Part shown: positions 27,122-35,629 of the stretch, one piece after another
Layout of the letters: each line of letters begins with the position of its first letter
Position numbering within the stretch: the stretch's first letter is position 1
Assembly (NCBI GenBank): GCA_903851365.1
Contig: CAINOB010000003.1
Span: 1 to 62,106, forward strand
DNA length: 62,106 nt
Direction: 5' to 3'
Source of the DNA: an uncultured Bacteroidota bacterium
GTDB taxonomy: Bacteria; Bacteroidota; Bacteroidia; Bacteroidales; UBA12481
The notes under the pieces: generated by a model
Database searches by the model: none
What the model was told of the DNA's origin: nothing
What the model saw: the letters and a program-made list of their open reading frames with translations, nothing else
Made by a program: the position numbers and the translations under genes

Positions 27122-28690
27122 CTATTGTACTGTAAATGTGATGGAGTTAAGCTCACGGACAATGCCGTCAGGTCCAACAGCCTTAATATCTTTAATGATA
27201 ACAAGGTCATCTTTCTTTCTGCTGCTGATCAGTTTCTTCTGTTCAGGAGTAAAAAGAGCATTCTCAGAGGCTTTATCCTGAACAAAGTTTCCACTGGAGG
27301 ATACCAGGACCTTAAAGCCTTTGACTTGAAATTTCATGTCGAAAAGAAAGTCTGCAAGTTCAGCCACAACACCAGTCTGTGCTTCAAGCTCATTCTTTGC
27401 AATACGACCGGTGCTTTTTCCCGCCACTTTTGCAGTTGGATCAGGCACTTTAAACAGCCTGTATTCCTGTGGAGGATAGGTTTGGGTTTTACCATTTATT
27501 GTTGCAGTAACAGTTAGAATAGCTTTTCCCTCGGCTTTTTTCGGCCGCACCATATATTGAAAATCACCCACCTGAGTAATCGTGGCATTAGTCATTTCGA
27601 CCTTAATATCCTTTGCTGAAGCACCAACTGCATTTACTAAAAGGGGATTGTCAGCGCCCATATAAAAAGCATTCATTTTTGTTGGTGCAGAGATCAGGGT
27701 CGGAGGTATCACCTCATAATTATCATCGAAGCTGTAGGTTTTATTGCTGCCATCAGGAGCGGTATAATTAATGACTCCACCCCATTTGAAAGCGCCGGGC
27801 TTACCCGAAGTAGTGGAATAAACTCCATGCCCGTCGCGGTAAGGTATAGCTGCACCACCAACGGTGATTCTCGGATTTATGGTAGAGTCGAAAGCGGCAA
27901 GAATAACATCTGCTTCATATGGATTTCCCTGAACCACAGTTTTTGAGGTTTTTGGAATCACCACGGCCCGAAGCTGGTTAAACTTGAACGACTGGGCATC
28001 GATGTTTTTATAAAGCATGTTGAGCACATCTGACTCAGCATTGCGAACGTCAGCCTGCATCTTGGTCATCAGGGTAATGACTCCGATCAAAGGCAGCAAA
28101 TCGAAATTATCCTGTTCCCAGGTACGTCCGTTGTCCTTAGATCTGGAAGAAGGGGGATCCTTGATTGTCAAACTTTTCCTGATTGATCCCAGAAGGACAC
28201 TGTCACTTCCGACAACCGACTGCATGTAAGCGCTGTATTTTTCCATCGATCTGCGAAGATCGGTAGCTCTGCTCATGCTCTTGCCGCCGACATCGATTTT
28301 GTCGACCAGCATCACCTGACCCGGTATATTCAACTGGTCCTGGTTTTTGATACTGTCGAGCCTGCCCTGAGGACCATCAGCCAAACGAACTATGGCCAAT
28401 TTATATTCAACAATCTTATCGATCATTTTCTGCGTCTGCCTCTTAACTGAATCCGCTTTTTGTTTGAATGGGCCAACCTTGACCCTATTCAATTCGTAAG
28501 CGTTATCGAAGGCAGCATAGGTTATCCTATTTTTGGCAGCGAAGCTTTCAACCGACTGGTTGAGGCTTTTATCAACCCTTGCAATAACATCCAGGGTTTC
28601 TCTGGAAACATTCAATGCCAGCAATGCCGTCAGCACCAAATACATCATGTTGATCATTCGTTGCCGGGGGCTCAATCTGGTGTGTGCCAT
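27122..28690 (-). CDS. gldM: Type IX secretion/gliding motor protein GldM/PorM
   Basis: GldM is the long periplasmic arm of the inner-membrane motor that powers type IX secretion and gliding. The 522-residue product has one N-terminal transmembrane helix (MINMMYLVLTALLALNVS, about 12-29) preceded by the basic AHTRLSPRQR, and a large periplasmic part rich in beta-strands. This fits the family length. It works with GldL, which lies directly upstream (26 bp gap). Confidence 0.96.
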   Translation of the reverse strand: MAHTRLSPRQRMINMMYLVLTALLALNVSRETLDVIARVDKSLNQSVESFAAKNRITYAAFDNAYELNRVKVGPFKQKADSVKRQTQKMIDKIVEYKLAIVRLADGPQGRLDSIKNQDQLNIPGQVMLVDKIDVGGKSMSRATDLRRSMEKYSAYMQSVVGSDSVLLGSIRKSLTIKDPPSSRSKDNGRTWEQDNFDLLPLIGVITLMTKMQADVRNAESDVLNMLYKNIDAQSFKFNQLRAVVIPKTSKTVVQGNPYEADVILAAFDSTINPRITVGGAAIPYRDGHGVYSTTSGKPGAFKWGGVINYTAPDGSNKTYSFDDNYEVIPPTLISAPTKMNAFYMGADNPLLVNAVGASAKDIKVEMTNATITQVGDFQYMVRPKKAEGKAILTVTATINGKTQTYPPQEYRLFKVPDPTAKVAGKSTGRIAKNELEAQTGVVAELADFLFDMKFQVKGFKVLVSSSGNFVQDKASENALFTPEQKKLISSRKKDDLVIIKDIKAVGPDGIVRELNSITFTVQ

Positions 28691-28716
28691 AATATATATA
28701 TCAGCTATTCAGCAGA

Positions 28717-29574
28717 TTAAACATTTTCATTCACATTCATTGCAGTAAGCATATTGCCATACACCTTATTGAGTGCTGCCAATTTCTTACCCAGCTTATC
28801 AACTTCGTCACGATACTGCTTGGTATTCTGAACAGAAGCCTGGAGGTTATCGATCATAGAGTCGAGGCCTTCATACAGAGCCTTGGAAGATTTCAAATGT
28901 GAGTCTTCGCCTCTCAGCTGCAATTCATATACAGAGTTCAAGGCTGCCAGGTTCTTATTCATTTTCTCCAGCTGCTCGGTATAACCATGGCTGCTGGTAC
29001 TCAGTTTACCAATAAGTTCAGCAGTTTTGGTATAGGATTGAGTCAGTGAAGTAGCTGACTGGTTAAGCTCTTCGGTTGTATGTTTGTAAGTATCGCCGAA
29101 AGCGTTAAGGTTTTCTGATGCCTTCTTGATGCTTGCTGTAAAATGCTGGGTTTCGATATGAGCGCCTGAAATATCTGACATTTTATTGGACGTCTCAGCG
29201 AGTTTCTGCATTCCGTTTCCAAGCTTGGTGAACAGTTCAGGAGTAACTTCAGCCTTGGCAAGCATTTCATCAAAACGCTCAAGAGCGCTTCCTGATGCTG
29301 AAGGCCGAACAATCTTTCTTTCAACTTTTGGGGCTTTATCAGCTAATTCGGGATATACACGGTCCCATTCCCAATCATCCGGCAGGGGTTCGAAACCAGC
29401 GAAGAAGAAAATAATTGCTTCCGTTCCCAGACCTGCGATCAGGAAATAGCTGGAAAGCGGGAAGTGTTCCAGTTTCATAAGAGCTCCGATCATAACAACA
29501 CTTGCACCCCAGCTGTAGAGATAACCCATAAAGTTTTTCCACCACTTTTGCTGAACAAATTCTCTGATTCTCAT
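28717..29574 (-). CDS. gldL: Type IX secretion/gliding motor protein GldL/PorL
   Basis: GldL forms the proton-driven inner-membrane motor with GldM. The 285-residue protein has two N-terminal membrane helices, about 16-35 and 42-61, with an intramembrane E52 (GLGTEAIIFFFAGFEP) corresponding to the acidic residue important for proton use in studied GldL proteins, and K34 at the end of helix 1. A long cytoplasmic coiled-coil-like region follows (from about 90 to the end), including repeated LxxL-rich helices. It is 12 bp downstream of gldK. Confidence 0.96.
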   Translation of the reverse strand: MRIREFVQQKWWKNFMGYLYSWGASVVMIGALMKLEHFPLSSYFLIAGLGTEAIIFFFAGFEPLPDDWEWDRVYPELADKAPKVERKIVRPSASGSALERFDEMLAKAEVTPELFTKLGNGMQKLAETSNKMSDISGAHIETQHFTASIKKASENLNAFGDTYKHTTEELNQSATSLTQSYTKTAELIGKLSTSSHGYTEQLEKMNKNLAALNSVYELQLRGEDSHLKSSKALYEGLDSMIDNLQASVQNTKQYRDEVDKLGKKLAALNKVYGNMLTAMNVNENV

Positions 29575-29586
29575 ATAAAAGATGTT

Positions 29587-30930
29587 TTATTTTTCGATAC
29601 CCATAGTTGAACGTACGCAACGGAATCCGATATAAGATTTTGCCGAATCCTGATATTCATAGGCACGGGTGCCATTTTGCAGGTAGGTGGCAATATCTTT
29701 CCATGAACCGCCCCTCACCACTTTTCTTTTCATCACAGGTGATTCATTCGGAAGGGCACTATATTCGTAATTCGGGTTCATGTCGTGTGTAAAGCTGTAG
29801 GCAGCTTCGTCAAAGGCGGAACTTGTCCATTCGGCAACGTTACCAGCCATATCGTATAGGTTGTAATCATTTGGCTCAAATGATCCAACAGGCGATGGTT
29901 TCAGGAATCCATCATCCACATAGTTGCCACGGAGCGGCTTGAAGTTTGCCAGGAAGCAACCTTTGGAGTTTCTGGTATAAGGACTTCCCCAGGGATACAT
30001 GGATAAGTTTCTGCCACCGCGTGCTGCATATTCCCACTCATATTCGGTCGGAAGCCTGTAATTCTGAACCACTGCCCCGCCCTTGCTCTTAACGAGGAAG
30101 TTATTATACAGTTGAGTTCTCCAAACGCAGAACGCCTGACACTGTTCCCAGGTTACCCCAACAACAGGATAATCATCAAATCCCGGGTGCCAGAAATACA
30201 TCTTAGCCATCGGATCATTGTAACTGTAGGTAAAATCAGATATCCAGCTGAGGGTATCAGGATATATATTGATCTGGTAAGATTTTACAAATTTCGAACG
30301 GTCCGATGCCAGGGCTTCATCCTGATAATACGTTTTTGATTTATCTGAGCTCTGAATAGCACGGCTGAAATTACGTTTGGCTTTTGCAGCTTCCTGATAA
30401 TTAATATCCTGATAAGAGTATATCAGTTTTCGGGTATCAAGTTCCTTCTTGCGGAAAAAACGTTCATTCTCAGGAATATAAAGTACTTCAAGAGCCGTAA
30501 CAACGTCAGCATCACGCAAATCTATTTTGGTTTCCCAGTTGATATAGGGAGGATCGATCGGGTTTTTATTGGCATCTTCAGAAATTAGATATAGCTCAGG
30601 CATTGTTTCGCCTAAGGTTTTACGAGCTAATGAATCGATAACCCAGTGAACAAACTGACGGTATTCGTTATTGGTAATTTCGGTTTCATCCATCCAAAAG
30701 GCATCTACCGATATGGTTTTTGACTGAGAATTCATCGCAAAGGAGGGATCCTCGTCGTTTGGTCCAACCACAAATGATCCCATAGGAACCTTGACCATTC
30801 CATAAGGATCTGGTTCAAACCATTTTTCCCTCTTTTGTACACCAATCAGCTCGCCATTACCGGTACTGGAACTGTTACATCCGGAAAGTACCAGTGCAGC
30901 CATCAAACTAAGGGTAATTAGCTTTCTCAT
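29587..30930 (-). CDS. gldK: Type IX secretion lipoprotein GldK/PorK
   Basis: GldK is the outer-membrane lipoprotein that builds the type IX ring with GldN. The 447-residue product has lipobox LSGC (C18) and a formylglycine-generating-enzyme (sulfatase-modifying) fold: WMDETEITNNEYRQFVHW, NYRLPTEYEWEYAARGG, YDMAGNVAEWTSS and VVRGGSWKD. The fold is structural here; no enzymatic role is known in this family. A large insertion between the first two motifs is normal for GldK. It lies 21 bp after porP. Confidence 0.96.
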   Translation of the reverse strand: MRKLITLSLMAALVLSGCNSSSTGNGELIGVQKREKWFEPDPYGMVKVPMGSFVVGPNDEDPSFAMNSQSKTISVDAFWMDETEITNNEYRQFVHWVIDSLARKTLGETMPELYLISEDANKNPIDPPYINWETKIDLRDADVVTALEVLYIPENERFFRKKELDTRKLIYSYQDINYQEAAKAKRNFSRAIQSSDKSKTYYQDEALASDRSKFVKSYQINIYPDTLSWISDFTYSYNDPMAKMYFWHPGFDDYPVVGVTWEQCQAFCVWRTQLYNNFLVKSKGGAVVQNYRLPTEYEWEYAARGGRNLSMYPWGSPYTRNSKGCFLANFKPLRGNYVDDGFLKPSPVGSFEPNDYNLYDMAGNVAEWTSSAFDEAAYSFTHDMNPNYEYSALPNESPVMKRKVVRGGSWKDIATYLQNGTRAYEYQDSAKSYIGFRCVRSTMGIEK

Positions 30931-30951
30931 AACATTTTATAAACGAGTATA

Positions 30952-31911
30952 TTATAAAAACCTCACACTTTTATATCGCTGTGAATACTTATCTGTTTTA
31001 ATTTCCAGATTGTAACCCAGCATAAATTCAACCGTCCCATTACTGTAAGCACCAATTGCCGAAGTGGTATAGTCGTAGGAAATACCTAACCGAAGACCAT
31101 TTGGCAGCTCTGTGCCAACCATTGCGGCTACAGCATCTCCAAGCCTGTAAGTAACGCCTCCCCAAAATCTTTTATTGTACAGCACCATCACATTAACATC
31201 CACCTGATAGGAAGCTCCGTCTGATTTTGCAAAAACAGAAGGCTGAATTTCGTAAATCGGATTTGCTAATTTGATAAGATATCCAGCAGTGGCATAATAG
31301 TGCCTTTTCATTTTCATCATCGTTCCGGAACCGAAATCCACCATGGGTTCCAGTAAGTGAGCAGTGGACAATCCCGCATAAAATTTGTCTGTACTGTAAA
31401 ACGCGCCCAAACCCATATCAAAGTCCATCGTGGTAACTGCAGCATCAGGGATGGCAGGGTCCTGACCGGCCGGACTGTGTTTATCATCATCCGGTATCGA
31501 CCATTTGCCATTAATTGCCCTGCTGAGTAATCCGATATTAAGGCCGATGCCAAGCTTACCATCACCCAGATCCATCCTGTATGCATAATCCAGGTTAATC
31601 GACATATTCTTTTCAAAACCTAAACGGTCGTCCATAAAGGTAAGTCCAACCCCGCTGGGAATATTAAATGGCTTAACCGGAGTATGTACACTAAATAGAG
31701 TAGTTTTCGGGTTACCGGCAAAGCCCATCCATTGCTGACGGTTGATCATCCCTGCGCTGAGCATGCCCTGACCTCCGGCAAAACCCGGATTAACAGCCAG
31801 TTGATTAAACATATTTTGGGTGAATTGCGGGTCCTGCTGTGAAAAAGCATTAGCACCCGTTAATCCAACCAGGACCAGTAAAATGAGATTTTTGATCCAA
31901 AAACTTTTCAT
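30952..31911 (-). CDS. porP: PorP/SprF family outer-membrane protein
   Basis: PorP/SprF proteins are outer-membrane beta-barrels tied to type IX secretion; some bring individual substrates to the cell surface. The ATG at 31911 (a TTG two codons earlier is in frame) gives 319 residues with a signal peptide (ILLVLVGLTGANAFSQQ), followed by the family's start QDPQFTQNMFNQLAVNPGFAG and barrel strands to the end. It is the first gene of the block porP-gldK-gldL-gldM-gldN. Confidence 0.93.
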   Translation of the reverse strand: MKSFWIKNLILLVLVGLTGANAFSQQDPQFTQNMFNQLAVNPGFAGGQGMLSAGMINRQQWMGFAGNPKTTLFSVHTPVKPFNIPSGVGLTFMDDRLGFEKNMSINLDYAYRMDLGDGKLGIGLNIGLLSRAINGKWSIPDDDKHSPAGQDPAIPDAAVTTMDFDMGLGAFYSTDKFYAGLSTAHLLEPMVDFGSGTMMKMKRHYYATAGYLIKLANPIYEIQPSVFAKSDGASYQVDVNVMVLYNKRFWGGVTYRLGDAVAAMVGTELPNGLRLGISYDYTTSAIGAYSNGTVEFMLGYNLEIKTDKYSQRYKSVRFL

Positions 31912-32002
31912 GCTCAAATTTAAGTCAGTAAAGATAATCGAAAAAATAAATACACAGCATGGTCAATAACGCAAAGGGTTTGCCAATATTATTCGATATG
32001 TT

Positions 32003-33145
32003 TTATGACAGCCGGCGATAATGATTCCACCAACGGTCGGGCACCTCACCGTCGCTGGCTATCTGGTAATCTCTTGGAGAGCAAGCTACATATAGCGAAC
32101 GGGGGTATTTTGTGTCCGGATAGGGAACCTCTACCCACCAGCGTCCAGATGCAGGGCTCTTATAAAATATTAAGTTATATCCCGTATTGGGAAGGTTGAT
32201 CAAATACTTCTGATAAAGCTTGATATCCCCAAATGGATAATCAGCCTTGCGCTGAGTCACACCCTGGAGGAAATGCCAGATCATTTGCGCAGCAAGAGCA
32301 GCTGTTTGCCCGCTGCGATCGCGGTCGGGCTGAAACCCGGCCAGGCCAAAAAGAGTTAATTTATCACTCAATCCGGCATATCTCGAAAGCTGGCATGATT
32401 CTTCTGCGGTAAAACCATTAGCTGAAGGGAAAGTCACTCCAGGAGCTTCGGTCTGGCGAATGGCATTCATAGAAAAAAATGCAAGGTCGGAATTCCTGAA
32501 TACGGGTTCCGATTCACGGAGATCTTCCCGTAAAGCACCCAAACGGTGGTATTCAAAAAACAATTCCCCCATACGGTCAAAACACGCAGTTTCATTGAGA
32601 TAGGATTGATAACCCATGTGAACAAAATCATACAGGCATCCCTCCGGTTCCGAAATCAGCTTATTCAGATAATGGCCCTTCTGCGCTTCCTCTTCCGGCA
32701 TGATGTCCAGAACGGAATCTATAACAGTCAGATTATATGGAGTTTCCAAACGAGTATAAGCCTTTCCGCAAGTTAGAACATCGTGGGTATCACGTCCGAT
32801 GAGGACAATTATTTTATGGGCCTTTCCCAGTTCGGCGATAACATCCATAATACCAAACCGGGTATCGGCGCCGGTCTTTCCATCACGAAAATTTCCAAGA
32901 TCAACCAGATCCCCTTTCGGCAACACTGTCGACAGACCATATAAATAGGTGCGGATTTCATCGGCTATGGCAGGGTTGCCAATGCCTGCAAACACAATTT
33001 TCGCCGCCTTCAGATCTGGTTTTTTGCCATTCTTCCGATGTATGCCTGTGCTCCCGATTACCGGATTGAGAATTCTTTCATCGGTATGAACAGCCAGCGG
33101 ACCAACAGGATCAAAATAAAGCAGAACTTCCTGTAATGATGGCAT
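32003..33145 (-). CDS. Arginase/formimidoylglutamase-fold protein with degraded metal site
   Basis: The 380-residue protein belongs to a Bacteroidota branch of the ureohydrolase family usually named formimidoylglutamase or arginase. The manganese ligands of true ureohydrolases are largely missing: the GGxH loop reads IGRDTHDVL, the DAHxD motif reads DSVLD, and the SxDxDxxDP motif reads SMNAIRQTEAPG. The C-terminal region (YKSPASGRWWVEVPYP, RWWNHYRR) is a family feature absent in arginases. A catalytic role is doubtful. It lies 8 bp downstream of topA and 91 bp upstream of porP, in the same direction. Confidence 0.83.
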   Translation of the reverse strand: MPSLQEVLLYFDPVGPLAVHTDERILNPVIGSTGIHRKNGKKPDLKAAKIVFAGIGNPAIADEIRTYLYGLSTVLPKGDLVDLGNFRDGKTGADTRFGIMDVIAELGKAHKIIVLIGRDTHDVLTCGKAYTRLETPYNLTVIDSVLDIMPEEEAQKGHYLNKLISEPEGCLYDFVHMGYQSYLNETACFDRMGELFFEYHRLGALREDLRESEPVFRNSDLAFFSMNAIRQTEAPGVTFPSANGFTAEESCQLSRYAGLSDKLTLFGLAGFQPDRDRSGQTAALAAQMIWHFLQGVTQRKADYPFGDIKLYQKYLINLPNTGYNLIFYKSPASGRWWVEVPYPDTKYPRSLYVACSPRDYQIASDGEVPDRWWNHYRRLS

Positions 33146-33153
33146 ATTCAGAT

Positions 33154-35457
33154 CTATTTATCGTTTGAACTCCTAGCAATCAACGCCTTGCAATCCTCAA
33201 GAGTCAATCCAGCAGGATCCTGACTTTTTGGAATCTTGAAATTTTTCTTTTTGAATGAAATATAGGGACCAAACCTGCCATTAAGTACTTTAAGATCTGG
33301 CTCTTCAGGAAATTCCCGAATAATCCGCATGAGGTCGGTCAGCCGTTTTTCCTCTATAATTTGGATCGCACGGTCGAGATCAACGGTCATGGGATCATCC
33401 ACTCCTTTTTTGAGCGAATAGAAAGCACTTTTATGCCTGATATAAGGTCCGAATCGGCCTACACCAACGGTAACAGCAGCCTCTTCAAATTCACCAACCG
33501 ATCGTGGCAGCGCAAAAAGTTTGATAGCCTCATCGATCGTAATGGTTTCGATGAGCTGACCTTTGGCAAGCCTGGCAAACCTTGGTTTTGTTTCTTCATT
33601 GGCAATGCCGATCTGAGCCATCGGGCCATATCGGCCGATCTTCACGACAACCGGTTCACCAGTTTCCGGATGGTTACCCAGCAAGCGTTCGCCTGAGCTG
33701 CGAGTCGAATTTTTCTGAGTCAGATCAACCTGCTCATGGAATGGTTTATAAAACCGGTGAATCATCTCATACCAAACCAGTTTGCCATCAGCTATCTCAT
33801 CGAATTCCTCCTCCACACTGGCGGTGAAGTTATAATCCACAATGTTGCCGAAATGCTCTGTCAAAAAATCATTTACGACGATTCCGATATCGGTTGGGAA
33901 AAGTTTAGACTTCTCGAATCCCGTTTTCTCATTCTTGATAAAACCGGTAATCTTTCCACCTTTCAGTTTCAGACCGTCGAGGCTCCTGACTATTCCCTGC
34001 CGGTCTTCCTTAACCACATATTCGCGGGTCTGGATGGTGGAAATCGTCGGGGCAAAAGTGGATGGCCGCCCGATGCCCAGTTCCTCCAGTTTCTTGACCA
34101 GGCTTGCTTCGGTATATCTTGCCAGGGCATGGGAATATCGCTGCATAGCTTCCATGGATTCCAGGGTCAATGCCTGTCCCTGCTTCAATGGTGGAATAAG
34201 TTCCGATCCGTTTTCACCGTTCTCATCATCAGTACTTTCGCGATAAATACGCATAAAGCCATCGAACAGGAGAACTTCACCAGTAGCAACTAGAAATTCT
34301 TTTCTATTTGATATCCTGATGTTTACAGTGGTTTTTTCAAGCAGGGCCTCGCTCATCTGGGAAGCAATGGTGCGTTTCCAGATCAGCTCATATAATTTCT
34401 TCTCGTTTGTGGGACCCGCAATTTCCGAATGTTCCATATAGGTGGGACGGATAGCTTCGTGAGCTTCCTGAGCACCACGGGACTTAGTCTTATATTGCCT
34501 GGTCTTGAGGTATTTTTCTCCAAACTCACTCAGGATTGCCTTTTTTGTAGTACCAATTGCGAGGTCCGAAAGGTTGACCGAGTCGGTACGCATATAGGTG
34601 ATTTTACCTGATTCGTACAACTTCTGTGCGATAGTCATCGTTTGGGAAACCGAAAATCCATACTTCCGACTGGCCTCCTGCTGAAGTGTTGAAGTGGTAA
34701 ATGGCGGTGAAGGTGATTTCTTCACTGGTTTGGTTTCGACTCCATCAACTACAAATTCAGCAGCCTTGCAGCTTTCAAGAAAAGCCATTGTTTCTTCGCG
34801 GGTAGCAAACTTTTTGTCGAGTTCGGCTTTGAGTTCTGTAATATTACCATCAGGACCGGCCACTTCAAATACTGCAACAACACGATATACCGGAACGGCA
34901 TTGAAATTAAGTACTTCACGTTCACGCTCGACCAGGAGCCTTACCGCGACGCTCTGAACACGGCCGGCAGATAAGGAAGGTTTAACTTTTTTCCACAAAA
35001 CCGGACTCAACTCGAATCCAACCAGACGGTCGAGAACACGGCGTGCCTGTTGTGCATTTACCAGGTTCTGATCAATCGGCCTTGGATTTTGAATAGCCTT
35101 AAGAATGGCTTCTTTCGTGATTTCGTGAAAAACAATACGTTTCGCTTTATCAGCCTGAATACCCAATACTTCCGCAAGGTGCCATGAGATGGCTTCCCCC
35201 TCGCGGTCCTCGTCAGACGCCAGCCATACCTGCGCAGATTCCTGTGCAAGCTTCTTCAGTTCAGCCACTATTTTCTTCTTATCAGGAGATATAATATAGT
35301 GCGGTTCGTAGTTCTTTTTAATATTTATTCCGAACTCCTTCTTCGCTAAATCCCTGATGTGTCCATAGCTGGACTTAACCAGGAAATCCTTCCCCAGAAA
35401 TTTCTCTATAGTCTTCGCTTTAGCAGGTGATTCTACAATTACAAGATTCTCAGCCAT
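33154..35457 (-). CDS. topA: DNA topoisomerase I
   Basis: This type IA topoisomerase relaxes negative supercoils. From the ATG at 35457 (MAENLVIVESPAKAKT) it has 767 residues; a more upstream ATG at 35487 would add ten residues. The Toprim acidic motif ASDEDREGEAISWH and the active tyrosine in GKITYMRTDSVNLS are intact. The C-terminus has topoisomerase I repeats without the zinc-binding cysteines of E. coli TopA (GRYGPMAQIG, GRFGPYIRHK, GRFGPYISFKKKNFKIPK). Convergent to nothing; it leads the minus-strand block into the arginase-fold gene. Confidence 0.96.
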   Translation of the reverse strand: MAENLVIVESPAKAKTIEKFLGKDFLVKSSYGHIRDLAKKEFGINIKKNYEPHYIISPDKKKIVAELKKLAQESAQVWLASDEDREGEAISWHLAEVLGIQADKAKRIVFHEITKEAILKAIQNPRPIDQNLVNAQQARRVLDRLVGFELSPVLWKKVKPSLSAGRVQSVAVRLLVEREREVLNFNAVPVYRVVAVFEVAGPDGNITELKAELDKKFATREETMAFLESCKAAEFVVDGVETKPVKKSPSPPFTTSTLQQEASRKYGFSVSQTMTIAQKLYESGKITYMRTDSVNLSDLAIGTTKKAILSEFGEKYLKTRQYKTKSRGAQEAHEAIRPTYMEHSEIAGPTNEKKLYELIWKRTIASQMSEALLEKTTVNIRISNRKEFLVATGEVLLFDGFMRIYRESTDDENGENGSELIPPLKQGQALTLESMEAMQRYSHALARYTEASLVKKLEELGIGRPSTFAPTISTIQTREYVVKEDRQGIVRSLDGLKLKGGKITGFIKNEKTGFEKSKLFPTDIGIVVNDFLTEHFGNIVDYNFTASVEEEFDEIADGKLVWYEMIHRFYKPFHEQVDLTQKNSTRSSGERLLGNHPETGEPVVVKIGRYGPMAQIGIANEETKPRFARLAKGQLIETITIDEAIKLFALPRSVGEFEEAAVTVGVGRFGPYIRHKSAFYSLKKGVDDPMTVDLDRAIQIIEEKRLTDLMRIIREFPEEPDLKVLNGRFGPYISFKKKNFKIPKSQDPAGLTLEDCKALIARSSNDK

Positions 35458-35557
35458 TTTGGATTGGTTCCTTTTAAAAAATCGCACAAAGATTAAATAA
35501 TTTTCTGAAGTATAGATGCGTTTAATATGGTGAAATGGAAAAACGGACCCGAAAATG

Positions 35558-35590
35558 TGACGAGTAACACGTGACTGGTGACGGGGTCAC
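35558..35590. repeat. Short GTGAC-rich repeat between topA and the PBP gene
   Basis: The motif GTGAC occurs three times within 33 bp (gtgacgagtaac, cgtgactg, gtgacggg) and ends in an inverted GTCAC. It lies in the divergent intergenic region just upstream of the PBP promoter box and could be a repeat remnant or a protein-binding site. Confidence 0.4.
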
Positions 35591-35600
35591 GCATTAATAT

Positions 35601-35608
35601 TAACTTTG
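35601..35608 (+). promoter_or_regulatory. Bacteroidota-type -7 promoter box before the PBP gene
   Basis: TAACTTTG matches TAnnTTTG and ends 21 bp before the ATG at 35630. No matching -33 TTG is seen upstream. Confidence 0.5.
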
Positions 35609-35629
35609 CGCGGAAATTTTTTGACGAAT

